Notes: a model not told the origin generated them from the sequence alone. A DNA stretch of 64,000 bases from JABFRG01 sp046351415 (GCA_046351415.1 JAXLYO010000003.1:372001-436000), one strand, 5' to 3'. Positions 43,541 through 52,155 are shown, counted from the stretch's first letter. Numbers and translations are program-made.

Positions 43541-44187
43541 CCGATTCTGCGAGCCGCTATTCGGTTCCGGGCGAGGGCGCGCCGATGGTGGTGCCGCTCG
43601 CGCTCGCACTCGTCGGTGTCGCAGCGACGATGCTCGCGGCTCGTGCGTGGGAGGGAACGCATGACGTCGGGTGGGGCGGTGCCGAACCCACCATCGCGGT
43701 CGTGGCGACGGCGTCCGCTGCCGCAACCGCCACGGCGAGCGTGCCGCTCGTATCATCCGCCGCCGTGCCCTCGGCGAAGGCCACTGCTGGTCAGCGGGCG
43801 ACCGGCGTCGCCGCGGAGCCCAAGTGCACAGAGATCGTCATTCCGTTCGAGCGCATGGCGCTCGTTCCTTCGATCGAAGGCGAAGCGCGGATCGGCCCAC
43901 TCGCGCAGTGGCTGTCCAGTCACGAAGAGGCGCGGGTGACACTCGACGGGCACGCAGATTCGACCGGATCGGAAGAGGGGAACTTGGTACTTAGCCGCGC
44001 GAGAGCGAACGCGGTTCGAATGCGGCTCGAGCGCAGCGGCATTCCACGAGAAAGACTCACGGTGCGTGCATTTGGGGCGTTCTGGCCGGAGGAGGGCATT
44101 CCGACCGATGCGTCGGCGAATCGCCGCGTCGTCCTTCGAGTTCGCGGGAAGAGTTGTCCGGGAGAAGGAGAGGGAATTCAGCGATGA
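43537..44187 (+). CDS. OmpA/MotB-like domain protein with one N-terminal membrane segment
   Basis: 216 residues from GTG 43537, which overlaps the preceding TGA (GTGA). One membrane segment at 17-35 is followed by an Ala/Thr/Val-rich linker. The OmpA-like peptidoglycan-binding domain spans 100-210: the L-D-G-H-A-D-S-T-G-S-x(3)-N motif near 137 and the L-S-x-x-R-A-x-A-V segment are well conserved. It would anchor the signalling module to the cell wall. It is inserted in the membrane with the OmpA domain in the periplasm. Overlaps the next gene by 4 bases. Confidence 0.87.
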   Translation: MTDSASRYSVPGEGAPMVVPLALALVGVAATMLAARAWEGTHDVGWGGAEPTIAVVATASAAATATASVPLVSSAAVPSAKATAGQRATGVAAEPKCTEIVIPFERMALVPSIEGEARIGPLAQWLSSHEEARVTLDGHADSTGSEEGNLVLSRARANAVRMRLERSGIPRERLTVRAFGAFWPEEGIPTDASANRRVVLRVRGKSCPGEGEGIQR

Positions 44188-45059
44188 CGTCGTCGGTCCT
44201 GATATTTTCTGTGGTCGCGATCGCCGCGCTGGTTGGCGCAGGCTATCTGTTTGGCCTTCGCGTCGCCCGCGGGGCACGGGAAGCCTTGCTTCGAGACTGG
44301 GAGGGGAGGGGCGAGCGCATCCGCACGCTGGACTCCGACCTCAGCGAGCTCACGCGAACGTCTGGTGACCGAATTCGCATGCTGGAATCGGAACTGGCTG
44401 ATCAAGTGCGAACTTCCGGTGAGCGCATTCGTGCCGAACTCGTCGGTCGAGACCAAGAGCAGGGTGCGTTTCGCGACGAGGTTCGATCGATGCTCGCAAA
44501 GATGGCGGAACGAGCTCCCGACATTCAGGCACTCCAGAGCGGCCTTCAGACGACGATGGCGCAGGTTCTCGCGCGACGCGATGAAGGTGGCGCCGAGATG
44601 AAGAAGATGATGAACGAGGTGTTGGCTCCGTTTGCCGATCGCGAGCGCCTTGGTCGTGCCCTTTCCTCCATCGGTGTCGGACGAGGGGGACTTGGCGAGC
44701 TGCCGACATTGCTCGACGCCATTGCCGAAAAGGCTGCTTTTGCGGGAGTCGTCCTGAGCGACGAAGCGGGGCTTCCGCTGGCCGCCAGCACCGACACCTC
44801 CGATGTCGAGATCATCGCTGCTTCAGCCGCGTTCTTCGGGACGCTTGCAGAACGCTCGGAGCGCGCCGGACAACCGCGTCCTCTATCGTGCCTCATTTTG
44901 GACGAGACCAATCGAACACTCTTGTTTCGGCTGTTCTCCGTTGGGGACTCTCGATTCGCCCTGAGTGCGGTGTGCCGAGGGAAGCTGCTCGCGCCAGGGG
45001 CCCTCGACCCGGCGCTCGCACCGCTCGAAGTTGCGTTGAAACGTCGCGAAGTCGTCTGA
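44184..45059 (+). CDS. Membrane-anchored coiled-coil protein with C-terminal Roadblock-like domain
   Basis: 291 residues from ATG 44184, with AAGGAGAGGG upstream. An N-terminal membrane segment (4-24) is followed by a coiled coil (about 30-155) rich in Arg/Glu with a repeating R-T-S-G-(D/E)-R-I-R unit. The last 115 residues (L-L-D-A-I-A-E-K-A-A-F-A-G-V-V-L-S-D-E-A-G-L-P split by its core strands) look like a second Roadblock/LC7 domain. It resembles a tether that could bring the soluble Roadblock partner to the membrane. Last gene of the six-gene series. Confidence 0.8.
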   Translation: MTSSVLIFSVVAIAALVGAGYLFGLRVARGAREALLRDWEGRGERIRTLDSDLSELTRTSGDRIRMLESELADQVRTSGERIRAELVGRDQEQGAFRDEVRSMLAKMAERAPDIQALQSGLQTTMAQVLARRDEGGAEMKKMMNEVLAPFADRERLGRALSSIGVGRGGLGELPTLLDAIAEKAAFAGVVLSDEAGLPLAASTDTSDVEIIAASAAFFGTLAERSERAGQPRPLSCLILDETNRTLLFRLFSVGDSRFALSAVCRGKLLAPGALDPALAPLEVALKRREVV

Positions 45060-45203
45060 CACGTGACGCCCGCAGGCGCGCCGCCCGCACGCATGGTGCG
45101 CCGACTCGATGTGCGTTCGGCGGCTCGCTGGCTTGGGAGCGGTCGAATCGGCCAGCAATTTCGGCGGGAGCTTCCCCGGAAATCGCGTAGTCTTGGCCGC
45201 GTA

Positions 45204-45284
45204 GGCCCCTTGGCGGAATGGCAGACGCCGAGGATTTAAAATCCTTTGCCGAAAGGCGTGCGGGTTCGAGTCCCGCAGGGGCCA
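45204..45284 (+). tRNA. tRNA-Leu (anticodon TAA)
   Basis: Seven-base acceptor stem GGCCCCT/AGGGGCC is perfect. The anticodon stem GAGGA/TCCTT encloses loop TTTAAAA with anticodon TAA at 45237-45239. The T arm is GCGGG-TTCGAGT-CCCGC, and an extended variable arm (TGCC-GAAA-GGCG) makes it a class II tRNA. The discriminator base is A at 45284 and CCA is not encoded. It reads the rare UUA codon. Confidence 0.95.
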
Positions 45285-45405
45285 CTGCGACCCACATTTC
45301 CGGGGCCAGGAGCTCGCGCGAATGAATCGTTCCGAAGCGACGCGAACGAACCGTTCGCGGGGCCGTTCTGGTGACTCTCGGTGACAGGGCAAGTGTGCGA
45401 GTTCG

Positions 45406-45724
45406 TTACATGATCGGTCGTTGGTACATCACGCACTGCAGGGCACGCGGCTTGCGATGGAGCCATCCATGCACCAGCTCCTCGCCCACCGCCGCAATCG
45501 CCTCCGCAGCCTCGCCCTTCTCGCCTCCTCTTCGCGCTCGCATACTCCGATGCGCTAGCTCGAAGTAGCGCACCCCGTCTTCGGATGGAACCTCCTCAAC
45601 GTCACCCTAGGGCTCGGCGGGCGAGGACGCCTTTGCGCCTCGCGACCATGGCAGCGAAGAGTTCATCGATGCGCGCTCTGCCACGCGAACGGACCCTTCG
45701 CTGTCGTGCGTCGAAGACCGACAA
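45406..45724 (-). pseudogene. Possible small gene with a one-base insertion, unknown function
   Basis: From TTG 45724 the minus strand reads R-I-D-E-L-F-A-A-M-V-A-R-R-K-G-V-L-A-R-R-A-L-G and then meets TGA in a GGG run (45609-45612 region). Removing one G continues into D-V-E-E-V-P-S-E-D-G-V-R-Y-F-E-L-A-H-R-S and an acidic/Ala-rich helix, ending at TAA 45406. The two halves join into about 105 residues with consistent codon style. I do not recognise the family. It may be a remnant; otherwise the 45285-45780 interval shows nothing. Confidence 0.35.
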
Positions 45725-45780
45725 AACCTCGAAACATATTCACGTGGGCAACTGGAATGCCCCTTGCTCATTGGAATCTC

Positions 45781-46122
45781 ATGAAAAACGCGTTCGCTCT
45801 CGCCTCTCTTTTCGTTTCTCTCGCTCCTCTCGCCGGCTGCACTGCCGAAGTCGAAGGAGATCCTAGCGCTGAAGTCTTGATGGCCCCTTCGAGTGACTCG
45901 ATCACGCCTCAGGTCAAAGACCCGCGCTCCGACCCCGCGACGTCGTGCCTGAACGGAGGTGGTGCGTGGCACGTCGACGGGTAATCGACCTCGACCACGA
46001 CCTACACGGACAACGGCGTCGTCAGCTATCGCGTGTGCCAGCGAACCCGCTATAGCTGTGAAGGCGGGTCGTACGGCGGCGCTCTATCGTGGAGCTCCGG
46101 CGGCTGTACGGACCTGACCTGA
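45781..46122 (+). pseudogene. Small lipoprotein gene interrupted by an in-frame TAA
   Basis: From ATG 45781: a signal peptide with lipobox L-A-G-C (Cys20), then an acidic spacer and S-C-L-N-G-G-G-A-W-H-V-D-G, ending at TAA 45982-45984. Reading through the stop in the same frame gives S-T-S-T-T-T-Y-T-D-N-G-V-V-S-Y-R-V-C and a Gly/Cys-rich end to TGA 46120-46122. The continuation (113 codons in all) keeps a Cys pattern like a small secreted disulphide protein. A single substitution would restore the gene. The upstream ribosome binding site is not evident. Confidence 0.5.
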
Positions 46123-46188
46123 CGTCCCTGCAGCACTCCTTGTGTCGGCGGCATTCTCTCGAGTGAGGTCGTGCTACAGTAGCGAGCG

Positions 46189-47079
46189 GTGAATCGCTCC
46201 GTCTTCGTCGTAGGCTTCCTCGCAGTCGCCGCCCTCTCTGGCGCCGTCGGGTGCGGCTTGCTCATCGACGGGTCTTACAACGATGCGACGTTGGCACAAG
46301 ACGCGGGCGCCTGTCTCACGTCGTGCCCGAAAGGGGCCTGCGGTTCCATCGACAATCAATGCGGTGGAACGCTCGAGTGCGAACCGTGCGTAGAAGCCTG
46401 CGTCCCCAAGACGTGCCCAGAGCTCGGCGTCGAGTGCGGTGTCATCGACGACAAGTGCGGGCACGCGCTCGACTGCGGCAAGTGCTCCCAAGCCAACACC
46501 GCATGCCGGTCTGGCAAGTGCGAATGCCAACCGAAGACCTGCGCCGATCAGGGCGCCAACTGCGGAAGCATCGGTGACGGTTGCGGCGGCACTTACAACT
46601 GTGGAACGTGTTCGACGCCGAATCCGTATTGCGGTGGCGCGGGCCTCAACAAGTGTGGCGCGACGCAATGCGTCCCGAAGACGTGTCTGCAGCTCGGAAA
46701 AAACTGCGGCGCCAACGTGAGCGACGGCTGTGGCTTGCTCCTCAATTGCGGCAGCTGCACATTGCCCGAAACGTGCGGCGGCAACGGCGTGGCCAACGTG
46801 TGCAGCTGCACACCGAAGACCTGCGCGCAGCTCGGAAAGAACTGCGGAACCGTCGACAACTGCGGTCAGCCGCTCAATTGCGGCTCGTGCACGATGCCTT
46901 TCGAAACATGCGGTGGCGGAGGAACGCCCAACGTGTGCGGCTGCAAGCCCTTGCCTCAGGCCGAGGCGTGCTTCGGGCACTGCGCCTTCGCGCCGAACGG
47001 TTGCGGTGGCAACATCAATTGCAGCACGTTCTGCCCCTTCCCGAAGCAGTGCAACTTCACGCTCGGTCGTTGCCTCTGA
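46189..47079 (+). CDS. Cys-rich repeat lipoprotein
   Basis: 296 residues from GTG 46189. Signal ends G-A-V-G-C. From residue 40 on the chain is a string of about five repeats of the form C-x-P-K-T-C-x4-G-x-x-C-G-x4-D-x-C-G-x-x-L-x-C-G-x-C, roughly 38-45 residues each, with nearly every cysteine conserved. Such repeats occur in myxobacterial surface lipoproteins of unknown function and are likely disulphide-bonded knots. It converges on a second Cys-containing lipoprotein gene. Confidence 0.85.
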   Translation: MNRSVFVVGFLAVAALSGAVGCGLLIDGSYNDATLAQDAGACLTSCPKGACGSIDNQCGGTLECEPCVEACVPKTCPELGVECGVIDDKCGHALDCGKCSQANTACRSGKCECQPKTCADQGANCGSIGDGCGGTYNCGTCSTPNPYCGGAGLNKCGATQCVPKTCLQLGKNCGANVSDGCGLLLNCGSCTLPETCGGNGVANVCSCTPKTCAQLGKNCGTVDNCGQPLNCGSCTMPFETCGGGGTPNVCGCKPLPQAEACFGHCAFAPNGCGGNINCSTFCPFPKQCNFTLGRCL

Positions 47080-47109
47080 TGGCGCCGAACGACTGACCCC
47101 GGCGTCGCG

Positions 47110-47748
47110 CTATAGTCCGCAGTTGCCGCCCGGAGCGCTCTTCGTCGTCCCTGCGGGACACTCGAACACCGTACCGAGACAAATCGGAGGCGCGCAGCCA
47201 CCGGTCGTCCGAACACAGAGGATACCGGCCTGGTCGAGCGTCTTTCCGTTGCATGTGGGAACGCAGCAATTCTCGTGTTGTGCGTCATTGCAACCGACGG
47301 ATGCGGCACCGCCACTTTGGAGCACGATGCCGTTGCTCTTGCACGGAGGGTCTCCTGGTGCGCCGAGCGCGCCTTCACACGTTCCACCCGCAGCTTTGCA
47401 CTGGGTCTGGACGACCTCCGGCGTGCGCGTGCACTTGCCCGATGCGGCATACACCGATGGGGACTGGCACGAGCACTTGCCGTTTTCACAGGTGCCGAGA
47501 AGCGACGAGACCTTGGGGTCGTCGTTGCAGTCTTGTGCCGTGCTGCAGGTAGCCGGAGGCGGAAGGGCGACATCGCTCGTCGCTGCGTCGGAGTTCGTTG
47601 AGCCCCCGTCCGCTTCTTTGGCTTCGAGAACCGTCTGCGTGACCCCGCCACACCCTTGAAGTGAGATGGGCACGAATGCGGCCAAAAAGGGAATACCCAG
47701 GCGGGCGGCCCCCGCGAGAAAAAGGGAGGCGAAGGAGGAGAAGTTCAT
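47110..47748 (-). CDS. Cys-rich lipoprotein
   Basis: 212 residues from ATG 47748. A strong GGAG-type site is absent on this strand. The signal ends S-L-Q-G-C (Cys33). An Asp/Ala/Pro linker leads to a domain with about sixteen cysteines (C-S-T-A-Q-D-C, C-S-C-Q-S, C-C-V-P-T-C, C-A-P-P-I-C) and the end C-P-A-G-T-T. I know no function; Dickkopf/EGF-like disulphide modules are the nearest comparison. It diverges from the sigma factor gene. Confidence 0.75.
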   Translation of the reverse strand: MNFSSFASLFLAGAARLGIPFLAAFVPISLQGCGGVTQTVLEAKEADGGSTNSDAATSDVALPPPATCSTAQDCNDDPKVSSLLGTCENGKCSCQSPSVYAASGKCTRTPEVVQTQCKAAGGTCEGALGAPGDPPCKSNGIVLQSGGAASVGCNDAQHENCCVPTCNGKTLDQAGILCVRTTGGCAPPICLGTVFECPAGTTKSAPGGNCGL

Positions 47749-47912
47749 GCAGGTAGGAGACCCGAGGGGGCTGAAATGGCTCACCGAAGGCGAACTTTTC
47801 TTCTTCGCCCTCTCCGAGACCGCGCCGAAGGATGGGACCCGCTGCCAGTGCCTGGAGAAGATCCACCGCGTTCTCTTGGCATCCGCTCCTCGCATGCTAT
47901 GCCTCACCGGCC

Positions 47913-48590
47913 ATGGTTTCCTCGTCGTTCGACCGCTTTTCGGGCCTGGGTCCGTCGGCCGAACCTTCCCTGGCTCAAAAGGTCACGGAGCCGCGGCTCA
48001 CGGGGCTCGACGAGCTCGTCGTGGCGGCACGCGAGGGGAGCACTCAGGCAGAGGAAGCGCTGTACCGGCGGTTTGCGCCGGAAGTGTTGCGCGTCGCGAG
48101 CCGTCTGCTCGGCACGCGCGACGAAGCGGCCGATATCATGCAAGATACATTCGTCACGGTCTTCGAAGACCTGCGCCAGTTGCGCGACCCAGCGGCCTTC
48201 CGCGGGTGGGTCATGCAAATCGCGGTGCGTCTCGTGTATCGCCGCTTCCGTCGCCGCAAACTTGCGCGCTTCTTGGGCTTCGGTCAGAACGCTTCTCCCT
48301 CTGACGAGGGGTTCGAAGAGGTCGCACACGTCGAAGCTGGGGCCGAAGCAAGGGCAGAGCTACGTCTCATCGACGGCGCTCTCCGCAAACTCGACAGCGA
48401 AGACCGCGTTGCATGGCTCCTTCGTCATGTCGAAGGTTTCGAGCTGCTCGAGGTGAGCCAGATGATGGGCTGCTCCCTCGCGACGACGAAGCGGAAGCTT
48501 GCGCGCGCAGAACACGCAGTCTCTGTCTTTCGCGGCGAAGATTCGAGCCCGGTGCGTGTGCCTATGGCACCGAAAGAGGTGGAGGCATGA
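47913..48590 (+). CDS. ECF-type RNA polymerase sigma factor
   Basis: 225 residues from ATG 47913. Sigma region 2 is at about 35-100 (Y-R-R-F-A-P-E-V-L ... D-E-A-A-D-I-M-Q-D-T-F) and region 4 at about 150-205 (A-W-L-L-R-H-V-E-G-F-E-L-L-E-V-S, then C-S-L-A-T-T-K-R-K-L). The region between is basic. It would direct polymerase to a small regulon. It overlaps the FecR-like gene by 4 bases (ATGA), the usual arrangement for a sigma factor with its membrane regulator. Confidence 0.92.
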   Translation: MVSSSFDRFSGLGPSAEPSLAQKVTEPRLTGLDELVVAAREGSTQAEEALYRRFAPEVLRVASRLLGTRDEAADIMQDTFVTVFEDLRQLRDPAAFRGWVMQIAVRLVYRRFRRRKLARFLGFGQNASPSDEGFEEVAHVEAGAEARAELRLIDGALRKLDSEDRVAWLLRHVEGFELLEVSQMMGCSLATTKRKLARAEHAVSVFRGEDSSPVRVPMAPKEVEA

Positions 48591-49816
48591 ACATGGAAGC
48601 CCTGCGAACTCTTCGCAACGAGACTCCCGATGCTCTGCTCGACGAGGGATGGCGTGCCATCCAGAAGAAGCGCACGGTCCGGGCGCGAGCTCGGCGCGTC
48701 CGACGAGCGGCCTACGTTGCGCTGTCCGTCGTATGCATCGTCGTCCTCCGGCTCGTATGGCCCGTCGCACATCCCTCCGCCACGGCGTTCGGGTCGGGGT
48801 TGCGCCACGCGGGCGGAGCGCTGCTCGCAGAAGTCGTCGAAGGACGCGAGATGCCATCGGTCGTGCCTCTTTCCGATGGTTCCGTGCTGACGGTGGATGC
48901 CCACTCGAGTCTTGCGCCGATGGTGAACGACGGCCAGAGGTTCGGCGTTCGACTTGCCCGCGGCTCCGCCACCTTCGACGTGAAACCAGGAGGCCCGCGT
49001 AGGTGGGAGGTCGACGCAGGTATCGCTCGGGTGGTCGTCCTCGGAACCAAGTTCTCCGTTTCGCGCGAGAACACGGGGCACGTGCGCGTCCGGGTAGAGC
49101 GGGGGCATGTCCGGGTCGAGTCTGCGGAGTTCGAAGGAGGAGCGAAAGATCTCTTTGCGGGCGACGTCGTGGACGTAGGACGCACCAACGCGGCGCCCGT
49201 TGGCCCCGCTTCCGCCCTCGGACCGGCAGAAGAACGCCCCGTGACGCCCGAAGCTGCCACTGCAGTTCAACGGGCGCCTACGGTGTTGCCTTCCTCACTG
49301 CCTCTTCCAGCGGCTCCGAAGGCGGACGCGACCGCTCCCGCCCCTGGTTCGCCCTCCTTTGCCGAACGCATCAAGGTCGGCGACTACAAAGGTGCCTACG
49401 CCGATCTCGGTAGCTCCGGGTTCGATGTGGAAGTTCGGCGCGCGCGTTCGTCCGCAGACCTCTTCGTGCTCGCCGACGTGGCGAAGTCTTCCGGGCATCC
49501 GAACGAAGCCCGCGCCCCGCTCGATCGCATCGTGAACGAATTCAGCGGGGACGCAGCGCTCGCCGCCTTCACGCGTGCGCGCCTCGAACTCGATCACCTA
49601 GGCGCACCTGCCCTCGCCGCGACCTGGTTCGAACGAGCCCTTTCGCTGGGCCTCTCGAGCTCCCTCCGCGAAACGGCGATGGCACGCCGCGTCGAGGCGC
49701 TCGGACGTGTGGGCGATGCGAACAAGACCGCGGCCGCGGCGGCGGCGTACTTTGCGGCGTATCCGAGCGGGCACTACCACGATGCGGTGACCGTTTGGTC
49801 GACTTCCGCCCCGTGA
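48587..49816 (+). CDS. FecR-domain membrane protein, likely anti-sigma factor
   Basis: 409 residues. The cytoplasmic N-terminus (about 40 residues) precedes one membrane segment (40-60). The FecR domain covers roughly 90-190 (V-P-L-S-D-G-S-V-L-T-V, W-E-V-D-A-G, G-T-K-F-S-V near 155). A Pro/Ala linker then leads to TPR-like helices from 265 to 400. The overlap with the sigma gene and the following outer-membrane-type gene suggest a cell-surface signalling trio of the FecI/FecR type. The TonB-receptor partner is absent. Confidence 0.88.
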   Translation: MNMEALRTLRNETPDALLDEGWRAIQKKRTVRARARRVRRAAYVALSVVCIVVLRLVWPVAHPSATAFGSGLRHAGGALLAEVVEGREMPSVVPLSDGSVLTVDAHSSLAPMVNDGQRFGVRLARGSATFDVKPGGPRRWEVDAGIARVVVLGTKFSVSRENTGHVRVRVERGHVRVESAEFEGGAKDLFAGDVVDVGRTNAAPVGPASALGPAEERPVTPEAATAVQRAPTVLPSSLPLPAAPKADATAPAPGSPSFAERIKVGDYKGAYADLGSSGFDVEVRRARSSADLFVLADVAKSSGHPNEARAPLDRIVNEFSGDAALAAFTRARLELDHLGAPALAATWFERALSLGLSSSLRETAMARRVEALGRVGDANKTAAAAAAYFAAYPSGHYHDAVTVWSTSAP

Positions 49817-50730
49817 AACGTGTGCTCGCGGCTCTTGCAGGTGCCGCCTGCTTCACACTGAGCGCGTTCGTGCACGCCGACGTGCGGGTCGTTCTCGAAG
49901 AAGGAATCGTCGACCAGAGTTCCTTCGAGCGGGCCCTTCGAGTCGAGGGCGTCGAGCGGGGAACCATCAAGCTCTCGCGCAAGGGGGACCTCGTCGAAGT
50001 CGTCGTCGACGATTCCGAGCCGCGCACGCGTGCTCTCTCGCTCGCCGACGTGCCCGTCGAGCACCATGCACGCGTACTCGCTCTCGCAGCATCCGAGCTA
50101 CTCCGCTCCATGCCGATCGCGAAGGCCGAAGCACCCTCGGAACCAACCCCGCCAAGGGCGACGGGTGCTGGAGCCGCCAAAGCCCCGGCGCAGGCCGCTT
50201 CCCCCGAGCCGATGGGCATTCACGTAGAAGGTCAAGTCGGAGCGTTTCTGCGCGCATATCCGTCTTCGACGGTGGCCTTCGGTCCCGCGGGCAAACTGTC
50301 CCTCTGTATGAGCATCGTTTGCCCCTACGCCGGGCTTTTGGTCGGACTTTCCAGTTCCCAAACGAACCTAGGCAATCTGACTACGACGCTGTTTCGAGGC
50401 GGCGTCGGCATCGACCTCGCATTTCGTCCACGACCGTGGCTCATGTTGACGACGGGCCCCTCGGCCTACGTGGGGTCGTTCGGTGTTTCCGCGGTGCCAA
50501 GCGCCGGTGCGACGCCGAATGGGTTCAGTGCGCCCTCGTTCGATGCGAAGTGGTCGATGCTTGCCGCAGTACGCGCGGGATACTTCGTGTGGCTCTTCGC
50601 CGAAGCAAGCCCCGGTGTCACTGCGTTCGGAGGCACGGCACTCGTGGCGAACGAGGAGCGCGCCTCCGACCGAGGTGGATTCTTCGAGGCGAGCATCGGC
50701 CTTCGCTTCGCCGACGACCGCGAGAAGTAG
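49813..50730 (+). CDS. Exported protein with C-terminal beta-barrel-like domain
   Basis: 305 residues from GTG 49813 (GTGA overlap with the FecR-like stop). The signal peptide ends near A-F-V-H-A. Residues 25-100 form a small alpha/beta domain (V-R-V-V-L-E-E-G-I-V, then V-D-D-S-E-P-R-T-R-A), followed by an Ala/Pro linker. From 145 the chain alternates hydrophobic and polar strands with Gly, as in outer membrane barrels, and ends in G-L-R-F-A-D-D. It is the third gene of the sigma-FecR set and may be the output or sensor at the outer membrane. Confidence 0.75.
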   Translation: MKRVLAALAGAACFTLSAFVHADVRVVLEEGIVDQSSFERALRVEGVERGTIKLSRKGDLVEVVVDDSEPRTRALSLADVPVEHHARVLALAASELLRSMPIAKAEAPSEPTPPRATGAGAAKAPAQAASPEPMGIHVEGQVGAFLRAYPSSTVAFGPAGKLSLCMSIVCPYAGLLVGLSSSQTNLGNLTTTLFRGGVGIDLAFRPRPWLMLTTGPSAYVGSFGVSAVPSAGATPNGFSAPSFDAKWSMLAAVRAGYFVWLFAEASPGVTAFGGTALVANEERASDRGGFFEASIGLRFADDREK

Positions 50731-50733
50731 ATA

Positions 50734-52113
50734 TCAGCCTGCGCTTTCGGTTGCGCGAGCACGCACGTCGGCAAACGAATCCTCCACGAGGAGCTCGCCG
50801 TCCCGGAAAACTTCGCGAAGGAGGTTCTTGCCATTGCCGAGCTCCGAGGCGCGAATCGTACGATAGCCGCCTTGGTCACGCACGATGGCGAGCCTTCCTC
50901 GTTTGCTCTGCTTCCCTGGGTCCGTGACGGGGTCCTTGTATACATCACGGAACTCGCCGGAGACTTCGGCAGCGCTGCACTTCATCGCGAACTTGAGCGT
51001 GTCGCGGTTGAGTTGCTGCAAGAGGGCGCCGCCCATGCCGAAGGCGACGTTGTCGGCCGAGAGCTTCTTCTCTTTCATGGCGCCGAGAATCATCCCGATG
51101 CTGGAGAGGTTCACGCCATCGCCCTGGATGACGCGCACGTGCGGAGGTAGCACGCGGTAGCCCTTCTTGTTTTCCGTGAACCCGAACTTGCCCATGAGCT
51201 TCTCGAGCGCCGTGCACACGACGGTGGTTGGGTCACCGCTGTCGGGCCGGACGACCAATGTGCCGCCGGTCTTCTCGACCTCGCTCTTCAGCGTTCCGCC
51301 CCAAATGTTCTCGATCGCGTTCCAGAGGTCATAGGAGTCGCTTACAACGGCCACGAGCTTTCCCGGACCAGCGAATTGCGTGAGCATGTTCCGGTAGGCG
51401 TCCGTCTCGTGCTCGCGTCCCCAGCTCGTGATGGTCGAGTGCTCCGCGGCAGGGATGGAGAACGCTGCCATCTGCTCGCCGTAGAACTTACGTGCGGCGA
51501 CGAGAGCCGATACGGTGTCCGAGCCCTTGAAGCTCACGAGGTGCGCGAGCCCACCGAGGGCCGCACTTTCTTCGGAGCTCACGCCGCGCGAGCCGAAGTC
51601 GTGCAGCTTGAAAGGAAGGCCATCTCTCGAGTCGGCCGTTTCGTCCAAGTAGCGACCGATCAGCTTGCGAGCGTGATGAGAAATCGTCGCGACCGTCGTG
51701 GGGTACCAAATGGCGCGAAGGAGAGCTGTCTCGAGGTAGCTCGTCAGCCAGAAGGCCTCCGGGTCGGTGTTGATGATCTGGAGGAGCACGTGATGTGTCG
51801 GTAGAACGGTTCCCTCGGGGAGCGCCTCGACGGACACAGGCAGGTAGCCATCGTGTCGCGTCAAGATGTGTTCGAAGCCCGCGCGGTGGAACGGCAGGCC
51901 GTGGGCCGCAAAAAGCTCCGTCGCTTCGTCCAAGTCGTCTCGCGAGATGGGCTTCGACAGGTACGCCTTCAGAAAGGCCTGCAGGCCGAAGAACAGATGT
52001 TCGTCGAATTCACCGCCACGTGATTCGACGTAGCTCGAAACCCGTGTCGTGTTCGGAGGGTATTGCCGGTAATGCGAAGCCTTGTACGAGTCGACATTGA
52101 GCAAGAGGTTCAT
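50734..52113 (-). CDS. nadV: Nicotinamide phosphoribosyltransferase
   Basis: 459 residues, with AAGGAG at a good distance from ATG 52113. NAMPT/NadV family features: D-S-Y-K-A-S-H near 8-14, Y-V-E-S-R near 28-32, F-G-S-R-G-V-S-S near 173, G-S-D-T-V near 198, then the R-P-D-S-G-D-P segment near 287 and G-D-G-V near 332 that bind the phosphoribosyl group. It makes NMN from nicotinamide and PRPP. It lies 42 bases after the adenylyltransferase-Nudix gene, the next step of the same route to NAD. Confidence 0.95.
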   Translation of the reverse strand: MNLLLNVDSYKASHYRQYPPNTTRVSSYVESRGGEFDEHLFFGLQAFLKAYLSKPISRDDLDEATELFAAHGLPFHRAGFEHILTRHDGYLPVSVEALPEGTVLPTHHVLLQIINTDPEAFWLTSYLETALLRAIWYPTTVATISHHARKLIGRYLDETADSRDGLPFKLHDFGSRGVSSEESAALGGLAHLVSFKGSDTVSALVAARKFYGEQMAAFSIPAAEHSTITSWGREHETDAYRNMLTQFAGPGKLVAVVSDSYDLWNAIENIWGGTLKSEVEKTGGTLVVRPDSGDPTTVVCTALEKLMGKFGFTENKKGYRVLPPHVRVIQGDGVNLSSIGMILGAMKEKKLSADNVAFGMGGALLQQLNRDTLKFAMKCSAAEVSGEFRDVYKDPVTDPGKQSKRGRLAIVRDQGGYRTIRASELGNGKNLLREVFRDGELLVEDSFADVRARATESAG

Positions 52114-52155
52114 GATGCGTCTCCTTGAAAAATCGTGGGTGGGCGACGAGGTCGC

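Noticed and set aside
45982..45984. TAA recoded as a sense codon
   Set aside because: Elsewhere in the window TAA ends intact genes (for example carbonic anhydrase at 32835), so genome-wide reassignment is not supported; mutation or error is simpler.
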